64,000 nt of DNA from NBLH01 sp050296515 (GCA_050296515.1 JBNKRJ010000052.1:98367-162366); one strand, 5' to 3'; positions 53,183-62,881 are shown, numbered from the stretch's first letter. Numbers and translations: made by a program. The notes: generated from the letters alone by a model not told the origin.

Positions 53183-53369
53183 GATGAAACCCTCATAGAG
53201 GGGTTTATAAAGAAACTTAACTTAACGAAGTGATTTCATGAGCAAAGCGAATAATCGCTTTACAAAAGAATATTTTAATCTTGCTGAACAAGCTCATGAA
53301 CTCCATATAAATAGTTTAAGAAAAGTGAATAAATATCAATTACTTAACTAAAATTTAAACAAGTGAAAC
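53183..53369 (+). repeat. Leader module copy 1, upstream of and reaching into the S9 peptidase gene
   Basis: This is the first of two copies (second at 56853-57066). It consists of a hairpin (AAACCCTC/GAGGGGTTT), a stretch around 80% similar to copy 2, and a 74-bp tail (53296-53369) that is identical to 56993-57066. The tail includes the GTG start codon of the gene that follows. A 37-aa frame runs through it (53238-53351). Confidence 0.9.
53238..53351 (+). CDS. Possible 37-aa leader peptide or gene remnant in the duplicated module
   Basis: An ATG frame starts MSKANNRFTKEYFNLAEQAH and stops 11 bp before the GTG of the S9 peptidase. In copy 2 the same frame is broken by one inserted G after 13 codons, although the downstream amino-acid sequence remains readable in the shifted frame. 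It may be an upstream open frame or the end of a lost gene. Confidence 0.3.
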   Translation: MSKANNRFTKEYFNLAEQAHELHINSLRKVNKYQLLN

Positions 53370-55906
53370 ACATTTTTTTATTAGCTATTTTATTCTGCTT
53401 TGTAAATATTTCGTTTTCTCAGAACAGTATTGAAATTAAAAACTGGCTAGCAACCGGAAATATTAAAATTAGCAAGCCTGCTTTTTACAATACTAAAGAT
53501 ATTAATAACAAGGAGTTTGGCAGTGGTGATTTTCTAAAAAACTTCAAGATTAATGTTGACCAGCTTTCTCCAGAACTTAATACGAACATAGCCATCAGCA
53601 ATGAAACATTCAAATGGAATCAAGTTGAGATCTCTGATGATAGTATTATTACAACCTGTAAAGATTCTAATTCAGTTTTTCTACTCGCAACATATATTTC
53701 TGTTGATCAATGGGTTAATGCAACTATCAAACTAAAGAGTAATGCTTTGTTTGAGGTCTACATCGATAATGAATTAAAAAAAAGTAAAACAAGTATTGGA
53801 GTTGAGGAAGCTTCTGTAAATGTAAAACTGAATAAAGGGAAACATCCTCTACTATTAAAATTTTTGACTACTTCTAACAATACGAAATTTAAGGGTAGCA
53901 TTAGTTTTGATAAAGAAATCCCAGAATCATCAGTTCAGACAAGTTTGAGTCCAAAAAGAATAATTGGCATTGATGACATCTTATTGGGAACAAAGATTTC
54001 TTCATTTCAAATTTCACCAAGTGGCAATTATTTGTTAGTAAACTATACCGAAACAGTAGATATATCTGGTGCAACCAAAAAGTATAGCATTCTGAAGAAT
54101 TTAAAGACAAATCAAAATATCACTGTATTCAGAAACCAAAATACTAGTCAGGTAAATTGGTTGCCAAGAACGGACCGACTTTCCTATATCGTTTCAAAAG
54201 ATCTTTTTATTTATGATATTGTAAGTGCAAATGAAAAACTTATTGCATCAGGAATTGAAAACTTATCTGATTATCAATGGTCTCCAAAAGAGGATTTTAT
54301 TATTTATACTGAATACGTAGAGGCTGAAAAACCAGGAGATTTAAAGCGAATTTACGGGAACGATGACAGGTTACCCTATTTTAGAAACCGTTCATTTCTT
54401 CACTTGATTTATTTAGAATCAGGAAATTCAATTCAATTGACTTCTGGTAACCTAAGTGCGAATTTGCATGACATCCACCCATCAGGGTTAAAGGCTTTAT
54501 TTTCAACGACTAAAATGGATTATTCTGAAGTCCCTTTTAGCAAACAGAACTTGTACGAGATTAATTTAACAACTAATGAAGTGACCAGCATTTGGACAGA
54601 CAAAAAATACGATGGTAGAGCAAAATACTCACCTGATGGAAGTAAACTTCTAGTACTTGGAGGCCCTGAATGTTTTGGTGACCTTGGCAAAAAAGTAAGT
54701 ACAGGTAAAATTGCTAATAATTTCGACCAACAGCTTTATTTGTATGATCTTAAAACAAAAAAGGTTGAACCACTAAGTTTGAATTTTGATCCTGCAATCA
54801 ATGGTATGCATTGGACAAATTCAGACGAACTGCTTTTAGATGTTTCTGAAAAGGATTACCAAAACCTATACAAGTATTCCATTAAATCTAAGAAATTTCA
54901 AAAAATTGAAATTAAGACTGAGGTTTTAGGCAGAATTAATTATGCTTACAGTCAACCAGTTGCAGTGTATTCAGGAACCAGTATCTCTACACCAAATAAA
55001 CTCTATTTAATTGACTTTAAGAACAATAAGAATACAGAAATAGCTTTTCCTGAAAAAGAAAAATACAGTAACATTGAGTTTGGTACCAGTGAAAAATGGA
55101 ATTTTGTAAACAAAAATAAAACAACCATTTACGGCAGGATTTATTATCCTCCTGGTTACGATAAATCGAAAAAATACCCGGTAATTGTTAACTATTATGG
55201 TGGCACCTTGCCCATAGAAAGAAGTTTTGGAGGACGATATCCTGCAAATATCTGGACAGCCAATGGGTATATTGTTTACATTATGCAGCCAAGCGGTGCC
55301 ACTGGTTTTGGACAGGAATTCTCTGCTTTGCATGTAAATGGTTGGGGTTTTGATGCTATTGACGATATCATTGACGGGACCAAAGAGTTTTTAAAAACAC
55401 ACCCATCTGCTGATGCAGAAAATGTTGGATGTATTGGTGCATCTTATGGTGGATACACAACCATGCTTTTGCAAACCAGAACAGACATCTTTAAAACAGC
55501 CATATCTCATGCCGGAATTAGCTCAATTACAAGTTATTGGGGCGAGGGCTACTGGGGATATTCATATAGTGCCGTAGCAACTGCAAATAGCTATCCATGG
55601 AATCGTAAGGAAATTTATGTAGAAAACAGTCCATTGTATAATGCAGATAAATTTAAAAACTCTATTCTTTTACTGCATGGCACGGCTGATACAAACGTTC
55701 CTGTAGGTGAAAGTTTACAGTATTACGCCGCGCTAAAAATACTTGGAAAAGATGTTGAGATGGTATTAGTAGATGGTCAAAATCACTGGATTATTGATCT
55801 AAAGAAAAGAAAACAATGGCATTATACAATTATGTCGTGGTTTGACAAGAAACTAAAAAATCAGCCACAGGAATGGGAAGATTTATATCCTGAAAAGAAT
55901 TTATAA
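53363..55906 (+). CDS. S9 prolyl-oligopeptidase-family peptidase, exported, 847 aa
   Basis: The GTG start gives a signal peptide (HIFLLAILFCFVNISFSQ). Residues about 190-610 contain beta-propeller-like repeats (for example RAKYSPDGSKLLVLGGPE), and about 620-845 are the alpha/beta-hydrolase domain. The catalytic residues are Ser694 in IGASYGGYTT, Asp776 in HGTADTNVP and His808 in DGQNHWI. Such enzymes cleave short peptides in the periplasm. An extra N-terminal domain (about 20-185) has no recognised match. It is preceded by leader module copy 1 and convergent with yqgE (3 bp gap). Confidence 0.88.
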   Translation: MKHIFLLAILFCFVNISFSQNSIEIKNWLATGNIKISKPAFYNTKDINNKEFGSGDFLKNFKINVDQLSPELNTNIAISNETFKWNQVEISDDSIITTCKDSNSVFLLATYISVDQWVNATIKLKSNALFEVYIDNELKKSKTSIGVEEASVNVKLNKGKHPLLLKFLTTSNNTKFKGSISFDKEIPESSVQTSLSPKRIIGIDDILLGTKISSFQISPSGNYLLVNYTETVDISGATKKYSILKNLKTNQNITVFRNQNTSQVNWLPRTDRLSYIVSKDLFIYDIVSANEKLIASGIENLSDYQWSPKEDFIIYTEYVEAEKPGDLKRIYGNDDRLPYFRNRSFLHLIYLESGNSIQLTSGNLSANLHDIHPSGLKALFSTTKMDYSEVPFSKQNLYEINLTTNEVTSIWTDKKYDGRAKYSPDGSKLLVLGGPECFGDLGKKVSTGKIANNFDQQLYLYDLKTKKVEPLSLNFDPAINGMHWTNSDELLLDVSEKDYQNLYKYSIKSKKFQKIEIKTEVLGRINYAYSQPVAVYSGTSISTPNKLYLIDFKNNKNTEIAFPEKEKYSNIEFGTSEKWNFVNKNKTTIYGRIYYPPGYDKSKKYPVIVNYYGGTLPIERSFGGRYPANIWTANGYIVYIMQPSGATGFGQEFSALHVNGWGFDAIDDIIDGTKEFLKTHPSADAENVGCIGASYGGYTTMLLQTRTDIFKTAISHAGISSITSYWGEGYWGYSYSAVATANSYPWNRKEIYVENSPLYNADKFKNSILLLHGTADTNVPVGESLQYYAALKILGKDVEMVLVDGQNHWIIDLKKRKQWHYTIMSWFDKKLKNQPQEWEDLYPEKNL

Positions 55907-55909
55907 TTG

Positions 55910-56500
55910 CTAATTAAATTGAGGATCTTCGGGTAAGTTAAGCCATACAGAGTAACGCTTACCCATTTTTTTTAAGGTATTTTTCCAATAATCTTTATCA
56001 CTTAGCATAATGGTTTGAGGATCACCATTAGCAACTAACCAATAATCATGATCGATTTCGTTTTCAAGCTGTCCTTTGTTCCAACCAGAATAACCAAGGA
56101 AAAAACGAATCTGGTTTTCGGAAATTATGCCAGCTTTCAAAAGACTAAGCATCACTTCAAAATTTCCTCCCCAGTATATATCGCCTACAACATGCTTACT
56201 TTCAGGGATTTTATCTCCAAGAGTATGAATATAATCAACCCTGTCAATGGAAACCGGCCCCCCTATTGATACAGAAACATCCATATCTATATCTTCACCA
56301 AAAAGATCATGTAATGACATTTCAACTTCTTTATTCAGAATAAAACCAACTGATCCTTCTTCATCATTCAGCGTAAGTAAAACAATCGATCGTTTAAAAT
56401 ACGCGTCTTTAGAAAACGGTTCAGATATTAATATGCTTCCTGTTTGAGGAACCACATTTGTCTGCTCTATTCTAAAAAAATCTGTTTCGCCGCTTTTCAT
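55910..56500 (-). CDS. YqgE/AlgH family protein, 196 aa
   Basis: I chose the ATG at 56500 (MKSGETDFFRIEQ) over an in-frame ATG at 56560, which would add a hydrophobic tail unlike the family. The family blocks are GSILISEPFSKDAYFKRSIV, LLTLNDEEGSVGFILNKEVE, VSIGGPVSIDRVDYIHTLGD and FFLGYSGWNKGQLENEI, all in order. YqgE/AlgH proteins are about 185-200 aa, cytosolic, of uncertain role (implicated in transcriptional control of alginate in Pseudomonas). It is convergent with the S9 gene. Confidence 0.92.
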   Translation of the reverse strand: MKSGETDFFRIEQTNVVPQTGSILISEPFSKDAYFKRSIVLLTLNDEEGSVGFILNKEVEMSLHDLFGEDIDMDVSVSIGGPVSIDRVDYIHTLGDKIPESKHVVGDIYWGGNFEVMLSLLKAGIISENQIRFFLGYSGWNKGQLENEIDHDYWLVANGDPQTIMLSDKDYWKNTLKKMGKRYSVWLNLPEDPQFN

Positions 56501-56852
56501 AATCACAAGGAGCCCCTTAGTTACAACAAGCAAAGTAAGAAAATATATCGTGGAAAACAAATTAATGAATATAAAAATTTGACGAAGTCTTATTTCTCTA
56601 TCCTGAATAATAAAGGCTTTGGTAAGGAAATCAGAAAATAACTAATTGAAAAACAACCACCTATAATTAACAAATAAAACCCATTTTAATTTCCAAACAG
56701 TTGTATTAAATAAAGAAAAATTGGTGAAATTAAAATCCATGATAATCAGGCTCGATATTTGTCTTAAACCGTGTCAAACGCCTTGTTCAAAATAGCAGGA
56801 TATTGCATCAATGCATTAATTGTTTAGATTTGTAATTAGAAACTATAAAACG
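56501..56852. other. Intergenic stretch without a recognised gene
   Basis: This AT-rich 350-bp stretch lies between yqgE and leader module copy 2. It holds no convincing frame, no tRNA and no strong hairpin. It should contain the yqgE promoter, but no clear TAnnTTTG box was found. Confidence 0.5.
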
Positions 56853-57066
56853 GATGAACCCCTCATTAGAGGGATTAGCTTACGCTGAGCCCTTCGGGGT
56901 TTTTAAAGAAGTTTAACTTAAGGAAGAGATCTCATGAGCGAAGCGAATAATCGTTCTACAAAAGAATATGTTTAACCTTGCGAAGCAAGCTTATGAACTC
57001 CATATAAATAGTTTAAGAAAAGTGAATAAATATCAATTACTTAACTAAAATTTAAACAAGTGAAAC
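56853..57066 (+). repeat. Leader module copy 2, upstream of and reaching into the Wza-like gene
   Basis: This copy matches 53183-53369. It has an additional piece in the hairpin part (CCCCTC..GAGGG and CCCTTCGGGGTTTTT, so possibly a terminator) and the identical 74-bp tail 56993-57066, including the GTG start codon of the capsule export gene. Its short frame from 56934 stops after 13 codons because of a one-base insertion relative to copy 1. Confidence 0.9.
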
Positions 57067-57839
57067 TTTTAGCAATTTTACCTCTGCTTGCGGTAATTTC
57101 TCTTTCAGGATGTATGCATAATAAAATCAGATATATTCTGGATAAAAATGAAGTCTTTGAAAAAATCAATGAATATGAGAATAAAGCTCCTGATTATCAA
57201 ATACAAGCCACGGATATTCTTTATATAAAAATCAGTTCTACAAACAAAGAAATAAATGAATACTTCGAAGTAAGTTCCAGTCGGTTAAATAATCAAACGG
57301 GCGGACAAGCCAATAACTTTTATTTACGAGGGTTTTGCGTAAATGATTCCGGCTATGTTAGTGTTCCGGTGCTTGGAGACATTTATGTTGAAGGCTATAC
57401 AATAAAGGAGGTTCAGGAACTGGTTCAGAATAAAACGGATAATATTTTAAATAATGCTATTGCTACTGTAAAATTGGTAAGCTTTTACATTACCTTCCTG
57501 GGAGAATTCAATAGCCAAGGAAAAGTAACTGTTATGCAGGATGAAATTAATATTTTAGATGCTATTTCTCTTGCTGGTGGCATTGCAGACTACGGTAATA
57601 AGAAAAACGTATTAGTTGTCAGGCAGACAAAAAAAGGAACTAAGACTTTCAGAGTGGATTTAACTGAGCGTAAATTACTTACATCTGACAAGTTTTATAT
57701 GTTACCCAATGATATTGTAATTGTAGAACCTCTAAAAAGCAAATCCTTTCAACTGGGAATTCGGGATTACTCCTTGCTTTTAACCACTGCAACATCTACA
57801 ATAACAATGGTTTTGCTAGTTATTAATTTAATGAAATAG
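57060..57839 (+). CDS. Polysaccharide export lipoprotein, Wza-like, 259 aa
   Basis: The GTG start gives the lipobox LSLSGC (Cys19). The Poly_export domain follows (YQIQATDILYIKISSTNKEI and VPVLGDIYVEGYTIKEVQEL, about 45-135), then an SLBB domain (YITFLGEFNSQGKVTVMQDE and NILDAISLAGGIADYGNKKN, about 140-185) and a C-terminal membrane segment (YSLLLTTATSTITMVLLVIN, about 238-257), which is the Bacteroidota form that ends in a helix. It forms the outer-membrane export channel for capsule or exopolysaccharide. The tyrosine kinase gene follows after 8 bp. Confidence 0.93.
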   Translation: MKLLAILPLLAVISLSGCMHNKIRYILDKNEVFEKINEYENKAPDYQIQATDILYIKISSTNKEINEYFEVSSSRLNNQTGGQANNFYLRGFCVNDSGYVSVPVLGDIYVEGYTIKEVQELVQNKTDNILNNAIATVKLVSFYITFLGEFNSQGKVTVMQDEINILDAISLAGGIADYGNKKNVLVVRQTKKGTKTFRVDLTERKLLTSDKFYMLPNDIVIVEPLKSKSFQLGIRDYSLLLTTATSTITMVLLVINLMK

Positions 57840-57847
57840 TTTATAGA

Positions 57848-60268
57848 ATGGACGAATTAAAATCACTACAAAAAGGTTCACCATTTGATATAAAAAATTA
57901 TCTGCTAAAACTAATCGCTCATTGGTATTTATTTGTTATTTCCATTGCTATAGGATTGATTTACAATTTCTTTGACAACCGCTTCAAAATTGATAGCTAT
58001 TCAACCCACTCAACCATGATTTTGCATGATGAACTACAAAATACTCAAGCTGTTGTTGGTGGTTTACAGCTATTTGATAATAGAAAAAACTATGAGAACG
58101 AGTTTGGTGTGTTAAAGTCCTACGAATTGAACAGAATTGCTTTAAGTGAATTGGATTTTACCATGTCTTATTTTAAGGATCTCAGTTTTAGAAGTGATGT
58201 TGATTTATATAAAAAAACACCATTTATTGTTGAGCTTGATACAACTAAGGAGCAGGCAAACTGGTTAAAATGTAATCTTGAGTTTACATCAGAAAACGAA
58301 TTTATTCTTAAAATAAAAGACAAAAAAATAGAAAAGCAACTCAGCTTTGGCGAAAAGTTCGAATCGGACTACCTTAATTTTACTATAAGGAAAAACAAAG
58401 ACCAAGACATAAACTATAAAAACCTTGTTGGAAGTAGGTATTATTTCTATAAAAATGATTTTAATAGTCTGGTGAATTCTTATAAAAACCGGCTCTCTGT
58501 TGATCTTAGGAGCCCAAACAGCTCAATCCTCTGGCTTTGGATAAATGGAACTGTTCCCGAAAGAATTGTTGACTATATCAACAAACTAATAGAGGTATAC
58601 CTGCGACAAAGTCTTGAAGCAAAAAACCGAGTTGTAGTCAATACCATAAAATTTATTGATAACCAGCTGGCCGGAGTAATTGATTCATTAGATGATGTAG
58701 AAGACAAACTTCAACTATTTAAGCAAAGTAACAAGATACTGGATATCAGCAAAGAAGGCGAAATGCTTTTTGAGGAGCTTGATAAATTGCAGCAAGAGAA
58801 GAAGATTTTAGAAATAAAGAAGAATTTTTATGATTATCTGGCTAAAAATTTACAAGAAAATGGAGAATTGACTACTGGTATTTCCCCAAGCTTTCTTGAT
58901 ATCAACGATCCGGTATTAGATGCTTTACTCGCTAAATATCAAACGCTTCAATCAGAAAAAGAAATTCTTGGATACGATGTAAAAAAAGATATCCCCAGCC
59001 TGGATATTGTTAATCTAAAACTGAAATCGCTACAGAAGGAACTAAGTGAACATATTGCAAACAGCAATAAAGCGATTGACTACAACATGAAGGACATTGA
59101 GAAAAAAATGGCCCAAATTGACTCCAAGTTAAGGCAAATACCATCAGTTGAAAGAGAAATTCAAAACATTCAGAGAAGTTATAAACTTAACGATAATATT
59201 TATACTTTTTTATTGGAACGAAGAACAGAGGCTGGTATTACTATGGCATCAAACAGCCCCGGAGCAAAAATCCTTGATGTTGCAAGGTATGAGAATGTTG
59301 TTAGAAACACTACGCAAGCTGGAGGCAATCGCACTAAAATTATCTTCTTAAGTCTTTTAATTCCCATATTAATAATTGTAATTAAAGACTTTTTTAATAA
59401 CAAAATAATTGATAAAACCGATGTAGAAAAAGGAACAAATATTCCAATACTAGGCTCGATAACAACTAATAAGCAAAAAGTTGAAATCCCGACTCACACA
59501 TTTCCTAAAAGTCCTATTGCTGAGTCATTTAGATTGCTAAAAACAAATTTACAATTCTTATTGGTTGATAAAACAAAGCCCGTTATTTCAGTAAGTTCAA
59601 CGATAAGTGGAGAAGGAAAAACGTTCTGCTCTACAAACCTGGCCTCATTGCTTGCCCACTCAAATAAAAAAACACTACTTATTGGTATGGATTTAAGAAA
59701 ACCCACGGCTCACCTTCCTTTTCAACACCCAAATATTGTTGGATTAAGCAGTTATTTAATTGGTCTGTATAACCTTGAAGACATCCTCTTTGAAACCCAT
59801 ATCAGAAACCTTACTCTTATACCCTCAGGGCCAATTCCGCCTAACCCGGCAGAATTAATTGAATCGGAAAAAATGCTTGATTTAATTAAGATATTGAAAG
59901 AACAATTTGACTACATTATCATCGACACCCCCCCGGTTGCACATGTAACTGATGCCCTGCTTGTTGCCAGGTTCTGCGATGCGAATATTTTTGTTCTTCG
60001 TCAAAACTATTCCAGCAAGAATGTTCTGAAAGTTGTTGGAGAACTTCATGAGAACAAAAAAATGAACAACATGGGGATTGTTATTAACGATGTAAATCCA
60101 TCAGTAATATTTGGACTTAAATATGGTTACGGATTCAGTTACGGATACAACTACGGATATGGTGATGAAGATGGGCAAGGATATTTTGACATTCCACAAC
60201 CCAAAACAAATGTGATAAAAAAAGCAGGCAGATGGTTTTATAGTAAGTTGAAAGCAATTTTCAGTTAG
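57848..60268 (+). CDS. Polysaccharide co-polymerase with BY-kinase domain (Wzc-like), 806 aa
   Basis: Two membrane segments flank a long periplasmic coiled-coil region (about 30-510; WYLFVISIAIGLIYNFFDNR and KIIFLSLLIPILIIVIKDFF). The C-terminal kinase has Walker A GEGKT (Gly588-Thr592), Walker A' LLIGMDLRKPTAH, and Walker B YIIIDTPP (Asp693). The tail ends in a tyrosine cluster (KYGYGFSYGYNYGYGDEDG) that is autophosphorylated. It controls chain length and export of the polysaccharide with the Wza-like protein. No flippase, polymerase or glycosyltransferase gene is adjacent in the window. Confidence 0.94.
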   Translation: MDELKSLQKGSPFDIKNYLLKLIAHWYLFVISIAIGLIYNFFDNRFKIDSYSTHSTMILHDELQNTQAVVGGLQLFDNRKNYENEFGVLKSYELNRIALSELDFTMSYFKDLSFRSDVDLYKKTPFIVELDTTKEQANWLKCNLEFTSENEFILKIKDKKIEKQLSFGEKFESDYLNFTIRKNKDQDINYKNLVGSRYYFYKNDFNSLVNSYKNRLSVDLRSPNSSILWLWINGTVPERIVDYINKLIEVYLRQSLEAKNRVVVNTIKFIDNQLAGVIDSLDDVEDKLQLFKQSNKILDISKEGEMLFEELDKLQQEKKILEIKKNFYDYLAKNLQENGELTTGISPSFLDINDPVLDALLAKYQTLQSEKEILGYDVKKDIPSLDIVNLKLKSLQKELSEHIANSNKAIDYNMKDIEKKMAQIDSKLRQIPSVEREIQNIQRSYKLNDNIYTFLLERRTEAGITMASNSPGAKILDVARYENVVRNTTQAGGNRTKIIFLSLLIPILIIVIKDFFNNKIIDKTDVEKGTNIPILGSITTNKQKVEIPTHTFPKSPIAESFRLLKTNLQFLLVDKTKPVISVSSTISGEGKTFCSTNLASLLAHSNKKTLLIGMDLRKPTAHLPFQHPNIVGLSSYLIGLYNLEDILFETHIRNLTLIPSGPIPPNPAELIESEKMLDLIKILKEQFDYIIIDTPPVAHVTDALLVARFCDANIFVLRQNYSSKNVLKVVGELHENKKMNNMGIVINDVNPSVIFGLKYGYGFSYGYNYGYGDEDGQGYFDIPQPKTNVIKKAGRWFYSKLKAIFS

Positions 60269-60318
60269 TTAGCCTGTTAGAATTTGCGTGATAATTTCCT
60301 GTTTCTAATTAGGAATAT

Positions 60319-60326
60319 TACCTTTG
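60319..60326 (+). promoter_or_regulatory. Putative -7 box of hflK
   Basis: TACCTTTG matches TAnnTTTG, 31 bp before the ATG at 60358. Confidence 0.4.
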
Positions 60327-60357
60327 AGAGATTATTAGAACCTTTAAAACTATACGT

Positions 60358-61353
60358 ATGAGTGAAAAACTTTACGATCAACTAAACATTCCGCCGGAAG
60401 TCAGACGATTTCTGAAGAATACACGAACAATAATTTTGATTTTGGTGATAATTATTCTGCTTTTTAGCTCTATATTTACAATTGATACTGAAGAAGTAGG
60501 GGTAATTACAAGGTTTGGAAAATACAACAGGACAGTTCAACCAGGATTAAATATGAAAATTCCTTTCACCGAAAAGGTTTACAGAGTTCCGGTTGAAAGG
60601 CAGCAAAAGCTGGAATTTGGTTTCAGGACTTTAAAAGCAGGTATAAACACAGAATATGAAAGAAGCGATGTTACACATGATGAATCATTGATGTTGACAG
60701 GCGATTTAAATCTTGCAGAGGTTGAATGGGTTATCCAATACCGTGTGGAAGACGCCTATAAATATCTTTTTAAAGTAAGAGATATTGAAATCACCCTAAG
60801 AGATATTTCAGAAGCAGCCATGCGTCAAATTGTCGGCGATCGAACTGTAAATGAAGTACTTACAGTAGGACGTATGGATATCACCAGCAAAATGGAAGAA
60901 CTAGTACAGCATTTATGCAGGGATTATTCAATGGGAATAAAAATAGAACAGATTGTTCTTCAGGACGTAAACCCACCAGAATCCGTAAAAGGTGCTTTTA
61001 ATGATGTGAACAAGGCTCAGCAAGAGAAAGAAACTTCCATTAATAATGCAAAGTCAGAATACAATAAAGTAATCCCAAAAGCAAAAGGGCAAAAAGAAGA
61101 AACCATTCAACAAGCTGAAGGGTATGCCAAAGAACGAGTAAATGTTGCCAAAGGGGAAGCTTCACGATTCAATGCTTTATACAAGGAATACATAAAGGCT
61201 CCTGAAGTTACAAAACGAAGACTTTATCTTGAAACGATGGCAAGTGTAATGCCCAAAATTGGTAATGTTGTAATTACTGATCAAAAAGGGAACAGCATTC
61301 TGCCTTTACTAAATATGAAGTTAAACGATAAAATTGTGAACAGTGAAAATTAA
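60358..61353 (+). CDS. hflK: HflK, membrane protease modulator (SPFH domain), 331 aa
   Basis: A single N-terminal membrane segment (TIILILVIIILLFSSIFTI, about 29-47) is followed by the SPFH/prohibitin domain (DTEEVGVITRFGKYNRTVQP, then GLNMKIPFTEKVYRVPVERQ). The coiled-coil helix runs from about 215 (FNDVNKAQQEKETSINNAKS) to about 280. HflK and HflC form a large periplasm-facing cage around FtsH and limit its proteolysis. It overlaps the next gene by 11 bp. Confidence 0.93.
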   Translation: MSEKLYDQLNIPPEVRRFLKNTRTIILILVIIILLFSSIFTIDTEEVGVITRFGKYNRTVQPGLNMKIPFTEKVYRVPVERQQKLEFGFRTLKAGINTEYERSDVTHDESLMLTGDLNLAEVEWVIQYRVEDAYKYLFKVRDIEITLRDISEAAMRQIVGDRTVNEVLTVGRMDITSKMEELVQHLCRDYSMGIKIEQIVLQDVNPPESVKGAFNDVNKAQQEKETSINNAKSEYNKVIPKAKGQKEETIQQAEGYAKERVNVAKGEASRFNALYKEYIKAPEVTKRRLYLETMASVMPKIGNVVITDQKGNSILPLLNMKLNDKIVNSEN

Positions 61354-62281
61354 ACATATATTAACTACAATACTGATTATCATTGTTTTGATAGTCGCAG
61401 CACAAGGTACCTATGTAGTTGAGGAATACGAACAGGTAGTTATTACTCAATTTGGTAAACCTGTGGGCAAAGCAGTAACTCAACCGGGACTTTATTTCAA
61501 AGTTCCATTTATACAGAAAACTAACTTTTTTGAAAAAAGATATGTAGAATGGGATGGTGACCCAAACCAGGTGCCAACAAAAGATAAAAAGTTTATTTTT
61601 ATTGATGCCTATGCTCGCTGGCAAATCACAGATCCTTTGAAATTTTACATAAGAATGAAGGACGAGTCTGGTGCCCAGACCAGGATTGACGATATTCTGG
61701 ATGGTGAGACAAGAAACTTCATTGCAAAAAATAATCTTGAAGAAGTTGTTCGTTCAAGCAACCGAACTCCATTGGTGAGTGACTCCACACTTGGAATAAG
61801 TGACTCATTGACAAAAATTTATACTGGGAGACAGGAAATTCAGGATGCTATTTTAAAAGCGGCAAATGATGAGACTGAAGATCTAGGGATTGCCATTCTT
61901 GACTTCAGATTTAAACGAATTAACTATGTTCAGGAAGTAAGGGAACAGGTTTATGCTCGTATGAAAAGTGAGCGCTTCAGAATTGCAGAAAAATTCAGAT
62001 CTGAAGGACAGGGTGAAGCCTCACGCATAAATGGTGAGCGAGATAATGAACTAAAAACCATTCAATCTGAAGCATTTAAAACTGCTGAAGAAATAAAAGG
62101 GAAAGCAGATGCTGAAGCCGCGGCTATTTATGCAGCAGCATATAATCAATCGTTCCAGGCAAAAGAGCTATATGCCTTCATAAAATCGATGGAAACTTTT
62201 GAAAAAACTTTTGATGGTAAAACATCGGTTATACTTTCAACAGACAGTGAATTGTATAAGTACCTGAAAACAATGCAGTAG
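61343..62281 (+). CDS. hflC: HflC, membrane protease modulator (SPFH domain), 312 aa
   Basis: The start is GTG at 61343, inside the hflK end (11-bp overlap), so translation is coupled. The protein has a membrane anchor (HILTTILIIIVLIVAAQG), the SPFH domain (VVEEYEQVVITQFGKPVGKA, QPGLYFKVPFIQKTNFFEKR) and the coiled coil with REQVYARMKSERFRIAEKFR and GQGEASRINGERDNELKTIQ, typical of HflC. The C-terminus VILSTDSELYKYLKTMQ matches the family. It is followed by a terminator. Confidence 0.94.
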   Translation: MKIKHILTTILIIIVLIVAAQGTYVVEEYEQVVITQFGKPVGKAVTQPGLYFKVPFIQKTNFFEKRYVEWDGDPNQVPTKDKKFIFIDAYARWQITDPLKFYIRMKDESGAQTRIDDILDGETRNFIAKNNLEEVVRSSNRTPLVSDSTLGISDSLTKIYTGRQEIQDAILKAANDETEDLGIAILDFRFKRINYVQEVREQVYARMKSERFRIAEKFRSEGQGEASRINGERDNELKTIQSEAFKTAEEIKGKADAEAAAIYAAAYNQSFQAKELYAFIKSMETFEKTFDGKTSVILSTDSELYKYLKTMQ

Positions 62282-62304
62282 TAACTGGTCTAAAATATTT
62301 AATG

Positions 62305-62338
62305 CCCCGACTATTCTTTTATTAGTCGGGGTTTGTTT
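62305..62338 (+). terminator. Rho-independent terminator after hflC
   Basis: The 9-bp stem CCCCGACTA/TAGTCGGGG is followed by TTTGTTTT. Confidence 0.85.
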
Positions 62339-62381
62339 TATGAACCCTATCAAAATATCAATAAGTGCACACAATGAGTAA

Positions 62382-62646
62382 ATTCCACCTTATTATACTG
62401 ATAATGACAGTACCATTCTTGTTGATGGGGTCAAGATAGCAGAAATTTATACCGAATGGTTATCATGTAACAGAAAATAAATTTTCTTAACATGCTAATC
62501 CTTCGGTATTATACCAAAGCCTATTTTATTGTCTTGATAGCGGTTTAGTTTTAGATGATGACAGCCTTATAATTACCATTTATCCAAATTACTTTCAAGA
62601 CATAAAAAAGCAAGGTTGGGTTAATTACTTTGATGAAGACTTCTAG
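62382..62646 (+). pseudogene. Fragments of one or two lost coding sequences
   Basis: Two frames without start codons read like protein: one ends DNDSTILVDGVKIAEIYTEW (stop at 62478), and the other runs FYCLDSGLVLDDDSLIITIY through GWVNYFDEDF (stop at 62644). They are in different frames, lack starts and have no recognised match. They look like decayed gene pieces in the gap behind hflC. The stretch 62647-62749 holds nothing recognisable. Confidence 0.4.
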
Positions 62647-62749
62647 GCAACTATTTCAAGTGTTGCCCCTTCTATAGTTGAGTAGGAACAGGGAATTTCA
62701 CCCCATTCCTCCAATGTCGTTTAGTTTAGACTATCTATTGAAAGAACCT

Positions 62750-62841
62750 CGTCATTGCGAGCAATAGCGAAGCAACTTTTCTCATGACTGAAAGGAGTAA
62801 TCCTTGAAGGGATTACTTCGTCGTTCCTCCTCGTAATGACG
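62750..62841. repeat. CGTCATTGCGAG-type long inverted repeat, 92 bp
   Basis: The outer arms CGTCATTGCGAG (62750-62761) and CTCGTAATGACG (62830-62841) pair with one mismatch. An inner stem AGTAATCC/GGATTACT (62796-62803 and 62810-62817) has a 6-nt loop. The sequence type is a widespread bacterial intergenic repeat (CGTCATTGCGAGGAGCGAAG-like). Confidence 0.8.
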
Positions 62842-62881
62842 GAAGAAAACGCTAACTTAACGACATTGTGACAAGTGACTA

